Source: Rheinheimera pleomorphica
Lineage (GTDB): Bacteria; Pseudomonadota; Gammaproteobacteria; Enterobacterales; Alteromonadaceae
Direction of reading: 5' to 3'
NCBI RefSeq assembly: GCF_011634895.1
Contig: NZ_SIRR01000012.1
Coordinates: 248,001-312,000 of the forward strand
Length of the DNA: 64,000 bases
Shown here: positions 19,683-28,120 of the stretch, one piece after another
How the letters are laid out: every line of letters begins with the position of its first letter
Position numbering within the stretch: the first letter of the stretch is position 1
Translations under genes and position numbers: made by a program
The notes under the pieces: generated by a model
Told to the model about the DNA's origin: nothing
The model's input: the letters and a program-made list of their open reading frames with translations, nothing else
Databases searched by the model: none

Positions 19683-22394
19683 TCAGACAAATAGCGGTTT
19701 AATTCTTGCCAGTAAGGGTAACTCCGCCGCGCTTAGCGGGCCAAACTGTAACCAGCGTTTAAGCAAGCTGTGCTTGTCCAGTGCGATCCCCTGATTATGC
19801 TTGTCTGATAACAGCATCAACTGTACCTGTTGTCGTGCTGTCTGAGCAGCGGCCGGTGACGGCACATTCGCAAGCAGTTCCAGCGCCAGTGTTAACTGTT
19901 CGCGGGTAAACTGCTGTTCCTGTTGTTTACCAAAGTCATCACGATAAGCGGCCGGTAATTGCTCTGCGCTTAACTGGCTGTCAGTTAGTAATTCAAACAT
20001 CTGGCTAAACTCAGCGTGTTGCTGCTGCTGTTGCCAATGCTGTTGTTTAACTTGCAATTGCTCGTTCAGTTGCCGCACAGCTTGTTGCGCCGCCGGGCTT
20101 TGACCGTTAAGCGCCTGCAGTTGTTGCTGCAACAGAGTAAAATCTGCCGGCTGTTGTGCCTGCGTTAACTGCGCGGACAACACCTGAAGAGTGTTATTCA
20201 ACTCGGCCAGTTCCGCCTGCTCAGCGTGCTTTTGTTGTTCAAACTGCGCAGAGCGGGCATTAAAAAAGCCATCACACAGCGCACGGAACTGTAACCACAA
20301 TGCCTGATCCTGTTTACGCGCAGCGCTGCCCAGTGTTTTCCATTGTTGCTGACACGCTTTCAGTACCTTTGCTGTCTGGTTGGCGTCACTCAGTTGTAAT
20401 GCCGCTTCAGCTTGGGTAATAAGCTGTTGTTTAGCATCAGCAGCCTGCTGCTGGCTGGCGTTTAATTGCTGCCGCAGTGGTTGTAATGCCTGATTAAACT
20501 GGTCGTTTAACACAGTAAATTGTTGTTTATCGACCGCACCGGCTTGCTGCCAGGCTTGCTTCAGTTGCTGCAAAGCGCTGTCCAGCGCTTTTGTATCCAG
20601 CTGCTGTGTCTGCAATTGCTGCGCCTGAGCGATTAGATGTTGCCGCTGAACAACATGGGCGCTACGTTGTGCATCTTGCGCAGCAAAATAACGCCGGCAA
20701 GGAGCAAATGCCTGCTCACACGCCTGATCAAAGGCGGCATTAAGTTGCTCGTCCAATGCAGGATCAGCTTTACCCAAACTGTTCCAGGTAGCTCTGGCCT
20801 GCTTAACTTGCTCTACCCGCTGATGAATATGCTTATCTGCCAGATCGTCGGTTAGCTGCTGCATCTGCGCAACCAGCTCTTGCTTGCGCGGTGTAGCGAT
20901 ATACTCTTGCCAGTCTGCCAGCTCAGCCTGTTTTTCACGGGCAAATTCGTAATCTTTGCTCAGCAGAGCTTGCTGCTGCGCACTCAATTGCTGGTAATCG
21001 TCGGTAATGCCCTTAAACAAACCGAACAGCACTTTATATTTGCCAGCACTGTATAGCCGGCGAAACTGCGCCAGCTTACTGCGGCATTGCCGCTGCAGTT
21101 TATCGGCTTCGGCGTTAAACTGTGCCGACAGCTGTTGCCATTGCGCTGCCAAGGCCGCTTTTGCCTGCAGCAAACTGTCGGGCACGGCTATTGGCAGCTG
21201 CTTACTGATATGACGCCAGTCTTGTTGATATTGCTGAACTTGTGGCAATTGTTGCTGATAGGCCTCGCCGGTGGCCGGCACCGCCAGCGCCGCCCAGTCG
21301 GCCAGCAGACGCGTTAACTGAGTCAGTTGTTCCGCCAGCTGTGGCAACTGTGCCAGCTGCTGTTTCAGGGTTGCCAGACGTTTTTGTAAGGCGGTGTTAT
21401 CCTCAACATCAGCGTGCTGCAATTGTTGCTCTAGCGTATTCAGCTGTTGCTCCAGTTGTTGTGCACTACTGATATCTGTGGCCAACAGCGCCTGCTGTAA
21501 CGCCTGCTCCAGCGCGCTGAGCTGCGCAGCAAATTGCTGTTGCTGGGCGCTTCGGGCCGCTGTGGCAACCTGTTCAGCTTGCTGCTGTTGCAGCTGTGCC
21601 AGCCGCGGCGCCAGCCACTGCTCAGTGTGCTGACAAATTTTGTCATACTTATTGCGAAATTCGTCTGCTTCAGTGCCCAGACAAGGTAGCTCAGGCGTAA
21701 GCGCTTGCCATTGCTGCTGATACTCCGCCAGTTGCGCCGGTATCTCGGCCAGGCTCACGCGTTCACGCAGTGCATTCAGTTTTGCCAGCAATAATGTCAA
21801 TTGTTTACGCAGCTGTAGCGGCTTTTGTTTGTCTTGCTGTAATTGCTGCAATTTATGCTGAACATCGGCTAATAGCTCACCGTCCAGCTGTTTGGTCAGT
21901 TTTTCCAGCGTTTTCTCATCATTTATGGGAAACAATAACTGCTGCTTTTGCGCCAGTGATAACTGGTTATCCTGCAGCGCTTTAATATTGAGCTCAGTTT
22001 TGTTTAAGCGTTGTAACAGACTGAATTTAATACTGGTGTCGGTTTCAGTTTGTGCCAATTGCTCTAAGATGCTGCTGCGGTTGCACTGGGTAATAAACTG
22101 CTGTTTCAGTTTTGGCTCTACCTGATTATCCAGTAATTGCTGGATCAGGGTTTGCTCTGCTAACTGCTGTAAACGTTCGGCATTGTCGTGCTTACTGGCC
22201 TGCCACCACAGAGCAAAGTCGTTTAATTTTAGCAATGCGGCTTTGCGCACGGCTTCGGCGCCATCGTTAAATGCCAGTTCGTGCAATACGGTTTTATGGT
22301 TCTGATCGTCACGGTTTAGCTCGGCAATGGCCTGTTGACGTACTGCAGCATCGGCATGTTGCCATTTCGGTTTAAAAAAACGTTTAAAGATCAT
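19683..22394 (-). CDS. Large DUF349 coiled-coil protein
   Basis: The product is about 903 residues and is exceptionally rich in Gln, Leu and Ala. Long stretches are predicted coiled coil by eye (for example QLEQQLNTLEQQLQ). Repeated segments with the DUF349 pattern, such as QCRSKLAQFRRLYSAGKYKVLFGLFKG and the spaced W residues in WQQAG, WKTLG and WNSLGKADP, identify the family. The N-terminus (residues 1-60) looks like a short helical-repeat domain. The ATG at 22394 (MIFKRFFKPKW) is preferred over an upstream in-frame start and overlaps the yeaC gene by 11 bases. Its function is unknown. Confidence 0.8.
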   Translation of the reverse strand: MIFKRFFKPKWQHADAAVRQQAIAELNRDDQNHKTVLHELAFNDGAEAVRKAALLKLNDFALWWQASKHDNAERLQQLAEQTLIQQLLDNQVEPKLKQQFITQCNRSSILEQLAQTETDTSIKFSLLQRLNKTELNIKALQDNQLSLAQKQQLLFPINDEKTLEKLTKQLDGELLADVQHKLQQLQQDKQKPLQLRKQLTLLLAKLNALRERVSLAEIPAQLAEYQQQWQALTPELPCLGTEADEFRNKYDKICQHTEQWLAPRLAQLQQQQAEQVATAARSAQQQQFAAQLSALEQALQQALLATDISSAQQLEQQLNTLEQQLQHADVEDNTALQKRLATLKQQLAQLPQLAEQLTQLTRLLADWAALAVPATGEAYQQQLPQVQQYQQDWRHISKQLPIAVPDSLLQAKAALAAQWQQLSAQFNAEADKLQRQCRSKLAQFRRLYSAGKYKVLFGLFKGITDDYQQLSAQQQALLSKDYEFAREKQAELADWQEYIATPRKQELVAQMQQLTDDLADKHIHQRVEQVKQARATWNSLGKADPALDEQLNAAFDQACEQAFAPCRRYFAAQDAQRSAHVVQRQHLIAQAQQLQTQQLDTKALDSALQQLKQAWQQAGAVDKQQFTVLNDQFNQALQPLRQQLNASQQQAADAKQQLITQAEAALQLSDANQTAKVLKACQQQWKTLGSAARKQDQALWLQFRALCDGFFNARSAQFEQQKHAEQAELAELNNTLQVLSAQLTQAQQPADFTLLQQQLQALNGQSPAAQQAVRQLNEQLQVKQQHWQQQQQHAEFSQMFELLTDSQLSAEQLPAAYRDDFGKQQEQQFTREQLTLALELLANVPSPAAAQTARQQVQLMLLSDKHNQGIALDKHSLLKRWLQFGPLSAAELPLLARIKPLFV

Positions 22395-22665
22395 CGTGCG
22401 AAAACCTTGCAATAGACGACGGAGTGTCGAATTGTTTTTTCAATTCGGCTTTGGATTTTTGGATCATCTGGCCATCAGCACCGATGGTAAACAACTGTTC
22501 AGACTTTAACACCTGTGCCTGATAGGCCATCACCAATTGCAGGCTATGTTCGCGCTGAGCGTCGCTTAGCCGATTGCCATCAGCCCAGCGGCCCGTCGCC
22601 ACGGCTTCTGCCAGTTTTTCATAGGTGTCAGGCGTCATTGCCTGCACCAGTGCGGTAAAGTCCAT
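22384..22665 (-). CDS. yeaC: YeaC family protein (DUF1315)
   Basis: The product is 93 residues and aligns by eye with E. coli YeaC: AMTPDTYEKLAEAVATGRW, then G..L...Q...SLQLVMAYQA, and the ending MIQKSKAELKKQF. The function is unknown. It overlaps the DUF349 gene by 11 bases and begins just after the zinc-ribbon gene, so the three are probably one operon. In E. coli yeaC lies beside msrB and gapA; homologues of those genes are also within this window but not adjacent. Confidence 0.85.
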   Translation of the reverse strand: MDFTALVQAMTPDTYEKLAEAVATGRWADGNRLSDAQREHSLQLVMAYQAQVLKSEQLFTIGADGQMIQKSKAELKKQFDTPSSIARFSHDDL

Positions 22666-22666
22666 G

Positions 22667-22993
22667 CTATTTTTTTCTCTTTAACAACATAATGCGAATG
22701 CGGGTAATAATGTACCAACAAAATCCAATACCAATGGCAGCGCCGGCAAGTATCTGCTGCACGCCACCAGGCTCGGGGTTCCACCAGTACATTAAGCCAA
22801 AACCAGATAAAAACAACAGCAGGGCTAACATCGAGTGATTCACCAGGCTCTGGCTTTTATCTAACGCCTTATTCCGGGCCAGCGATGCCATTTTTTCCGG
22901 GGTTAAATTGCTTAAGTCGCTGCTGCATTTGCTGCATTCGGCGGCTTTATCTGACACTTTATGCCCGCAAAACGGACAGGATACAATCGCCAT
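22667..22993 (-). CDS. Zinc-ribbon membrane protein
   Basis: The product is 108 residues. The N-terminus has a zinc ribbon with CPFC (6-9) and CSKC (20-23). Two hydrophobic helices follow at about 54-70 and 80-100, and the C-terminus is basic. It is the first gene of a three-gene unit with yeaC and the DUF349 gene, with a one-base gap to yeaC. Proteins of this design are widespread, but I cannot assign a function. Confidence 0.75.
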   Translation of the reverse strand: MAIVSCPFCGHKVSDKAAECSKCSSDLSNLTPEKMASLARNKALDKSQSLVNHSMLALLLFLSGFGLMYWWNPEPGGVQQILAGAAIGIGFCWYIITRIRIMLLKRKK

Positions 22994-23045
22994 ACTGCCG
23001 GTACCTTGTATTGCTCTGATTGAAATTGAAGTGATGCGCCAACTG

Positions 23046-24713
23046 CTATTGCAGCGCCTGATATATTTTACTCATGATGCTACCATACATACCAGTTTCA
23101 AATTTATCTCCGGCAAAATAATAGCCATTATCGCCCTGCGTTAATACCGGGCTGTGCTTTTTATTGGTTAACAACACCACGACCAGGTTGTAGTAAGGGT
23201 CAATCAACGTTGCTGTACCGGTCCAGCCGGTATGGCCGAAGGCATAAGCACTGGCATAAGGGCCAAAATGCCAGTTTAGATCCCCTCCGGTCGCTGTACG
23301 CCACCCCAGGCCAACAGTGTGGTCGCTAACCGAAGGCCGGACAAACTGTTGCAACACCGCTTGGCTAAATACCGGCGTTAAACCATAACCACCGTGCAGC
23401 GCCAGCAGTGCCAGCCTGGCGGTGTCTTCTGCGGTAGAAAACAAGCCGGCATGGCCGGCTACACCGTCAAAGGCGTAGCGGGCTTTTTCGTCATGCACGT
23501 CCCCCCGCACTACCCCGCGTTTATCGGCCGGAAACAGCACTCTGCCACCACGGCTGTTGCCGTCCAGTTCAGTCGCGGCGATTTGTGCCGGGCTAATGCC
23601 TTTTCGTAACGGATTAAACAGGCTGTGTTGCAAGCCCATTGGCTGATATAAATGCTGTTCCAGATACTCGTCCTGCGCCATGCCGGTAAGGCGCTCAATA
23701 ATAAGCCCCAGCAACATATAATCTATGTCGCTGTACACCGCCTTGCCGCCACGCTCACGTTCAAACGGCACCTTAGTGGCAATCAGCTGCATACTAAGCT
23801 GGCGATCGGTTGAGTAAAACGCCGGCCCGTGCCGATTATCCGGCCGGTGAAAATGCACCTCTGGGGGATAACCGGCATTGTGGTATAGCAAGTCACTGAC
23901 CAGCCGACTGTCCCGGCCCTCGCCTACGTATTCATGCAGATATTGCGCTATTGGTGCTTTAAGATCGAGCTTGCCCTGGCTGACTAACTGCATTAACGCA
24001 TAGTTAGTGGCGTACATTTTGGTGTTAGAGGCCAAATCAAACAGCGTATTGGTTTGCATCGGCTCGGGCTGCGCCAGGCTGCTGCCATCGCTGGCATATC
24101 GGCTGGCATAACCATAAGCCGTGTGTTTAACGATTTTGCCATCTTTAGCAATCAGCAATACTGCGCCAGGAAAACCCTGCGTTACTTCGCGCTCGATAAG
24201 CGCATCCAGCTGTTCAAGTTGTGCCAGCGCAAAACCTGCCGACTCTGCGCTGCCTGTTATCAGCTGCGGATATGGCACTACCAGCCGCACTTGCGCCCCT
24301 AACGGTTTAATATCAACCAATTCCAGCTGATTTAACCCATTACGTGTAACAGTGCTGATATCCAGTAACAGATGCTGACCCAGGCTGGGTTCTGGCTGCA
24401 GTGGCAACGTTTTGTCATTAATGCGCAGCGTCAGCGCTGTCGCTGTTCCCAGCTGCAGCAGTAACTGGCCCTGCCCTTTGTAGGCGTTAAAACCTGCACG
24501 ATTGTTAACCAGCGCCCTGTTACTGCTGTGATCAGGCCAGCGCAGATCAAGCTGACCTACCTTGTTAGCCGAGCTAAGGGCAAAGCGCTGCGACGACGTC
24601 TGGCTGCTGACCGGCAGTGGCGACACAGCAAGCCATTGCTGCAAGGTTGCACAGCTGCTGAGCGTCAGCATAACGGACGCCAGCAGTACAGAGCGTGATC
24701 GGGCGCTTAACAT
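23046..24713 (-). CDS. PBP4B-like serine hydrolase lipoprotein (class C beta-lactamase family)
   Basis: The ATG at 24713 gives about 555 residues beginning with a lipoprotein signal ending LTLSSC, so a lipid-anchored periplasmic protein is expected. An earlier in-frame TTG at 24737 would overlap the upstream gene. An extra N-terminal beta-rich region of roughly 130 residues precedes the serine hydrolase domain. The active-site SxxK motif is in FDLASNTKMYATN, and the tyrosine motif is probably YSDIDY. FGHTGWTGT near the C-terminus takes the place of the KTG box (HTG). The layout resembles E. coli YfeW (PBP4B), a D-Ala-D-Ala carboxypeptidase-like protein. It is 7 bases downstream of the M14 peptidase gene. 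Confidence 0.85.
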   Translation of the reverse strand: MLSARSRSVLLASVMLTLSSCATLQQWLAVSPLPVSSQTSSQRFALSSANKVGQLDLRWPDHSSNRALVNNRAGFNAYKGQGQLLLQLGTATALTLRINDKTLPLQPEPSLGQHLLLDISTVTRNGLNQLELVDIKPLGAQVRLVVPYPQLITGSAESAGFALAQLEQLDALIEREVTQGFPGAVLLIAKDGKIVKHTAYGYASRYASDGSSLAQPEPMQTNTLFDLASNTKMYATNYALMQLVSQGKLDLKAPIAQYLHEYVGEGRDSRLVSDLLYHNAGYPPEVHFHRPDNRHGPAFYSTDRQLSMQLIATKVPFERERGGKAVYSDIDYMLLGLIIERLTGMAQDEYLEQHLYQPMGLQHSLFNPLRKGISPAQIAATELDGNSRGGRVLFPADKRGVVRGDVHDEKARYAFDGVAGHAGLFSTAEDTARLALLALHGGYGLTPVFSQAVLQQFVRPSVSDHTVGLGWRTATGGDLNWHFGPYASAYAFGHTGWTGTATLIDPYYNLVVVLLTNKKHSPVLTQGDNGYYFAGDKFETGMYGSIMSKIYQALQ

Positions 24714-24720
24714 CACGCGA

Positions 24721-25848
24721 TTAACGCAGTTTATCAACCACCGCCAAAATGGCCGGTAGCATGTCCTGGCCCAGTTTCATTGAGCGTACATCAGACCAGC
24801 CATAAGCCGCATCGGGCAAGTTAGCATTGTCTTTAAAGGGCATTTCCACTGTGTAAGCCAGGCAGTTAAACTGCTCGCCAACCCAGGCCGTTGCTACAGT
24901 CATATTGGCTTTACCCGGTTCGTCTAAGTCATAACCAAACTCGGTTTGAAACTCTGGTGTAACCGTCAAAAGGGTTTGCTTAAACAGGTCTTCTAGCTCT
25001 TTAATCCGCGTATTGTATGACGGTACACCTTCAGTGCCGGCAACAAAGTTGTATGGCAGGTTTTCATCACCGTGCATATCAAGGAACAGGTCAACGCCGG
25101 TTTCCAACATTTTTTGCCGTACCAGGTACACTTCCGGGCTTTTCTCCATCGACGGGTTTAACCATTCGCGGTTTAAGTTCATTCCGGCGGCGTTAGTGCG
25201 TAAATGGCCGCGCACTGAGCCATCCGGGTTCATGTTTGGTACGATGTAAAATACCGCTTTATCCAGCAATAAGCGTGCTACGCCGTCGTCTTCATCTAAT
25301 AAACGGTCTAGCAGGCCTTCAACCAGCCACTCGGCCATGGTTTCACCCGGATGCTGACGCGCTGTGATCCAAATTTTCTTTTTGCCCTCTTCCGGTTCAC
25401 CAACAATCAGCAGGCTCATATCACGGCCGTCAAGCGTCTCGCCAAGCTCCACCAGCTGGCAGTTATAATCACACTGCGCCTGGTGCAGCAAGTCCATGTG
25501 GCGCTCGTAGCTGTACGGCGCAAAATAGGCAAAATACACTGACTCGGCTTCCGGAAAATGCTTAATGGTTAGTGCCTTACCATCGTACTCGGTGTCTACC
25601 CGAAACCAGGTTTGTCTGTCGTACGACGCCACAGCCTGATAGTCTTTCCAACCATCCGGATACGCCGAATCACCCGCATTAGTGATCACCAGGGTATGCT
25701 CCTGCGCATGCTCGGTGCTTAAACGAAAATGAAACCACTGGTAAAAGTCTGACTGATTGTCTTTGCGAATAGCCAGTTGAATATTATCCGGGCTGTCGGC
25801 TGATAAAACTTCGATATTGCCGCTGTCAAAATTGCTGGTAATTTTCAT
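24721..25848 (-). CDS. M14 family metallocarboxypeptidase, cytosolic type
   Basis: The product is 375 residues without a signal peptide. The N-terminal 120 residues form a beta-rich domain typical of cytosolic carboxypeptidases (CCP-like, M14D). The catalytic domain has the zinc ligands in ARQHPGETMAEW and LDMHGDENLPYNF, and the catalytic glutamate in AYTVEMPFKDN. This family cleaves C-terminal residues from peptides, but bacterial substrates are poorly known. It heads a two-gene unit with the PBP4B-like hydrolase. Confidence 0.85.
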   Translation of the reverse strand: MKITSNFDSGNIEVLSADSPDNIQLAIRKDNQSDFYQWFHFRLSTEHAQEHTLVITNAGDSAYPDGWKDYQAVASYDRQTWFRVDTEYDGKALTIKHFPEAESVYFAYFAPYSYERHMDLLHQAQCDYNCQLVELGETLDGRDMSLLIVGEPEEGKKKIWITARQHPGETMAEWLVEGLLDRLLDEDDGVARLLLDKAVFYIVPNMNPDGSVRGHLRTNAAGMNLNREWLNPSMEKSPEVYLVRQKMLETGVDLFLDMHGDENLPYNFVAGTEGVPSYNTRIKELEDLFKQTLLTVTPEFQTEFGYDLDEPGKANMTVATAWVGEQFNCLAYTVEMPFKDNANLPDAAYGWSDVRSMKLGQDMLPAILAVVDKLR

Positions 25849-25945
25849 AACTAAATCCGTTGCTGTAAAAAACTAAAACTGTCACAGCGCTAAAGCACCA
25901 TGCACAGAAGATATGATAAAGATTCTAACAGGTTAAGCACAAAGA

Positions 25946-25969
25946 AAAAGCCGCTTAAAAGCGGCTTTT
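25946..25969 (-). terminator. Intrinsic terminator after the long GAPDH gene
   Basis: An 11-bp stem AAAAGCCGCTT / AAGCGGCTTTT with a 2-base loop is followed on the minus strand by T-rich sequence. It ends transcription of the long GAPDH before the M14 peptidase gene. Confidence 0.85.
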
Positions 25970-25984
25970 CGATAAAGACACAGA

Positions 25985-27436
25985 TTAACGCGCTACCGGC
26001 AGGGTTGGATACTTAATACCAGCCATATCGTTCATCACGCGGATTACCTGAGTGCTGTAACCAAACTCGTTGTCGTACCATACATACAACACGCAGCGAT
26101 CGCCATCAACGATGGTTGCTTGCGAGTCGACGACACCGGCATAACGTGAACCGACCAAATCAGACGACACGATCTCCGTTGATGCGGTGAAGTCGATCTG
26201 ATCCTGCAACTCAGAAAACAACGAGGTGCGCTGCAAGAAGTCGTTCATGTCATCACGGCTGGTTTCGCGGTTTAAATTCAGCGATAAAATTGCCATAGAC
26301 ACATTAGGCGTCGGCACACGAATCGCATTACCGGTTAACTTGCCTTTTAGCTGTGGTAAGGCTTTAGCCACGGCACTGGCAGCACCGGTAGAGGTCAATA
26401 CCATGTTTAGCGGCGCAGCACGGCCACGGCGCTCAGCGCTGTGGAAGTTATCAATCAGGTTTTGATCGTTAGTGTACGAATGCACGGTTTCAACATGGCC
26501 GTTACGGATACCGAACTCGTCTTCCAGCGCTTTTAACACCGGCGTAATGGCATTGGTGGTGCAGCTGGCGGCTGAGACAATTTTATGCTCAGGTAAAATC
26601 ATATGCTGATTCACGCCATACACGATATTTGGCACTTCGCCTTTGGCCGGTGCCGTTAACAGTACCTTGGCTGCGCCTTTACTCTTGAAGTGAATGCTCA
26701 GCTCTTTGTCATCTTTCCAGATACCGGTGTTATCTACGACTAAGGCATCGCTGATACCATACTGGGTATAATCCACCAGCTCTGGTGAGTTGGCATAAAT
26801 GACTTTGATAAAGGTACCATTGGCTTTTATGCCCTGGTTTTCTTCATCCACGGTAATGCTGCCATTAAACGGGCCGTGAATAGAATCGCGGCGCAGCAGG
26901 CTGGCGCGTTTTTCCAAATCACCTTTTTTGCCGCCGCGTACCACAATGGCACGCAAGCGTAATTTGCTGCTGGGACCAGAGCGCTCTAACATTAACCGCG
27001 CTAATAAGCGGCCGATACGGCCAAAACCGTACAGCACAACATCAACCGGTTTTACCTGATCTTCGTGATCTAACAGCTCAGCCAGTTCGCGGGCTAAATA
27101 TTGCTCTAACTCAGTGCCGTTGGCCGCGTTTTTATAAATATAGCCATACGCCAGCTTACCAATGTCTACCCGGCCCGGGGCCAGGTTCATCTTGCTGATG
27201 GCTTCCAGTACCGGATAGCTTTCACGCAGACGCAGCTTTTGGCCTTCAAAACGTTCTACACTTTTATGTGCTTTGATAATGTCGATAGTCGTTGCATTAA
27301 CCAGCGGACGGCCATACACCACCACTTCAATGCCCTTGTTACGGTACAGACGGCCAATAATTGGCTGCATGTTTTCGGCATATTCCTGGCGTTCCTGCCA
27401 GCTCTTTTGATACTGTTCTGCGTGCGATAGGGTCAT
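25985..27436 (-). CDS. Long-form glyceraldehyde-3-phosphate dehydrogenase
   Basis: This GAPDH has about 483 residues because of an N-terminal extension of roughly 130 residues before the dinucleotide fold VLYGFGRIGRLLARL. The ATG at 27436 (MTLSHAEQYQKSW) is chosen over a TTG at 27481. The catalytic cysteine is in SAASCTTNAITP. The common second cysteine four residues later (SCTTNCLAP in the other GAPDH here) is replaced by Ala. ADP/NAD-fold and C-terminal WYDNEFGYS segments are intact. Similar long GAPDHs occur in Pseudomonas, Vibrio and Shewanella. Whether it works in glycolysis or gluconeogenesis cannot be read from sequence. Confidence 0.88.
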   Translation of the reverse strand: MTLSHAEQYQKSWQERQEYAENMQPIIGRLYRNKGIEVVVYGRPLVNATTIDIIKAHKSVERFEGQKLRLRESYPVLEAISKMNLAPGRVDIGKLAYGYIYKNAANGTELEQYLARELAELLDHEDQVKPVDVVLYGFGRIGRLLARLMLERSGPSSKLRLRAIVVRGGKKGDLEKRASLLRRDSIHGPFNGSITVDEENQGIKANGTFIKVIYANSPELVDYTQYGISDALVVDNTGIWKDDKELSIHFKSKGAAKVLLTAPAKGEVPNIVYGVNQHMILPEHKIVSAASCTTNAITPVLKALEDEFGIRNGHVETVHSYTNDQNLIDNFHSAERRGRAAPLNMVLTSTGAASAVAKALPQLKGKLTGNAIRVPTPNVSMAILSLNLNRETSRDDMNDFLQRTSLFSELQDQIDFTASTEIVSSDLVGSRYAGVVDSQATIVDGDRCVLYVWYDNEFGYSTQVIRVMNDMAGIKYPTLPVAR

Positions 27437-27561
27437 GTGTCGGCCTTTTACTTCAGTAAGATGAATTAATAGGGTTGCCAAAGCACGGTCTGCGCCGCTG
27501 CTGCTCTGCCGGCGCGTATTGTAATAGAAGTTGAAAGCCTACGACAACAGTTACAGCTTTT

Positions 27562-27948
27562 TTATTCATCCTCAGCGCTAAAACTCAATGAGATAGAGTT
27601 AACACAGTAACGCTGACCGGTGGGTTTAGGGCCATCATCAAACACATGTCCCAGGTGTGCATCACAGTTAGCACATAAAATTTCAGTGCGCTGCATGCCA
27701 TGACTGTTATCAGGCTGATACTTTACCTTGCCCGCCAGCGCCTTGTAAAAGCTGGGCCAGCCGCAACCGGCATCAAATTTGCTGTCTGAGCTAAATAGCT
27801 CGGTGCCGCAGCAAATACAGTGATAACTGCCAGCTTTGTCGTTGTGTAGCAGTTCACCGCTAAACGGATATTCAGTGCCTTTAAGCCGGGTAACCCGGTA
27901 TTGCTCGTCCGTTAAACGTTCACGCCATTGTTGTGCTGTAAGTTGCAT
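27562..27948 (-). CDS. msrB: Peptide-methionine (R)-S-oxide reductase
   Basis: MsrB repairs methionine-R-sulfoxide in proteins. The product is 128 residues. The zinc ligands are C44/C47 and C92/C95. The catalytic cysteine is C115 in RYCVNSISL, and C62 in GCGWPSF is the likely resolving residue. It stands alone on the minus strand, divergent from phoD. Confidence 0.95.
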   Translation of the reverse strand: MQLTAQQWRERLTDEQYRVTRLKGTEYPFSGELLHNDKAGSYHCICCGTELFSSDSKFDAGCGWPSFYKALAGKVKYQPDNSHGMQRTEILCANCDAHLGHVFDDGPKPTGQRYCVNSISLSFSAEDE

Positions 27949-28120
27949 GTTGTTACCCCATGTTTGTGCGCTGCTATTGACTATAGCAGTATGCCCCAGA
28001 GCACGAAAACCGGCTAATGACGATATCGTTTGCTGACGTTAAACAACAGTTTAATAACAGCTATCACATTACTGTCATGGTTTTCTGCTTCACTGCGCTG
28101 GTCTAACCAGGAGAATAACA

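Noticed and set aside
21007-21646. Several Cys/Ser- or Leu-rich frames opposite the DUF349 gene
   Set aside because: They are antisense shadows of a Gln-rich coding region and lack start signals and family features.
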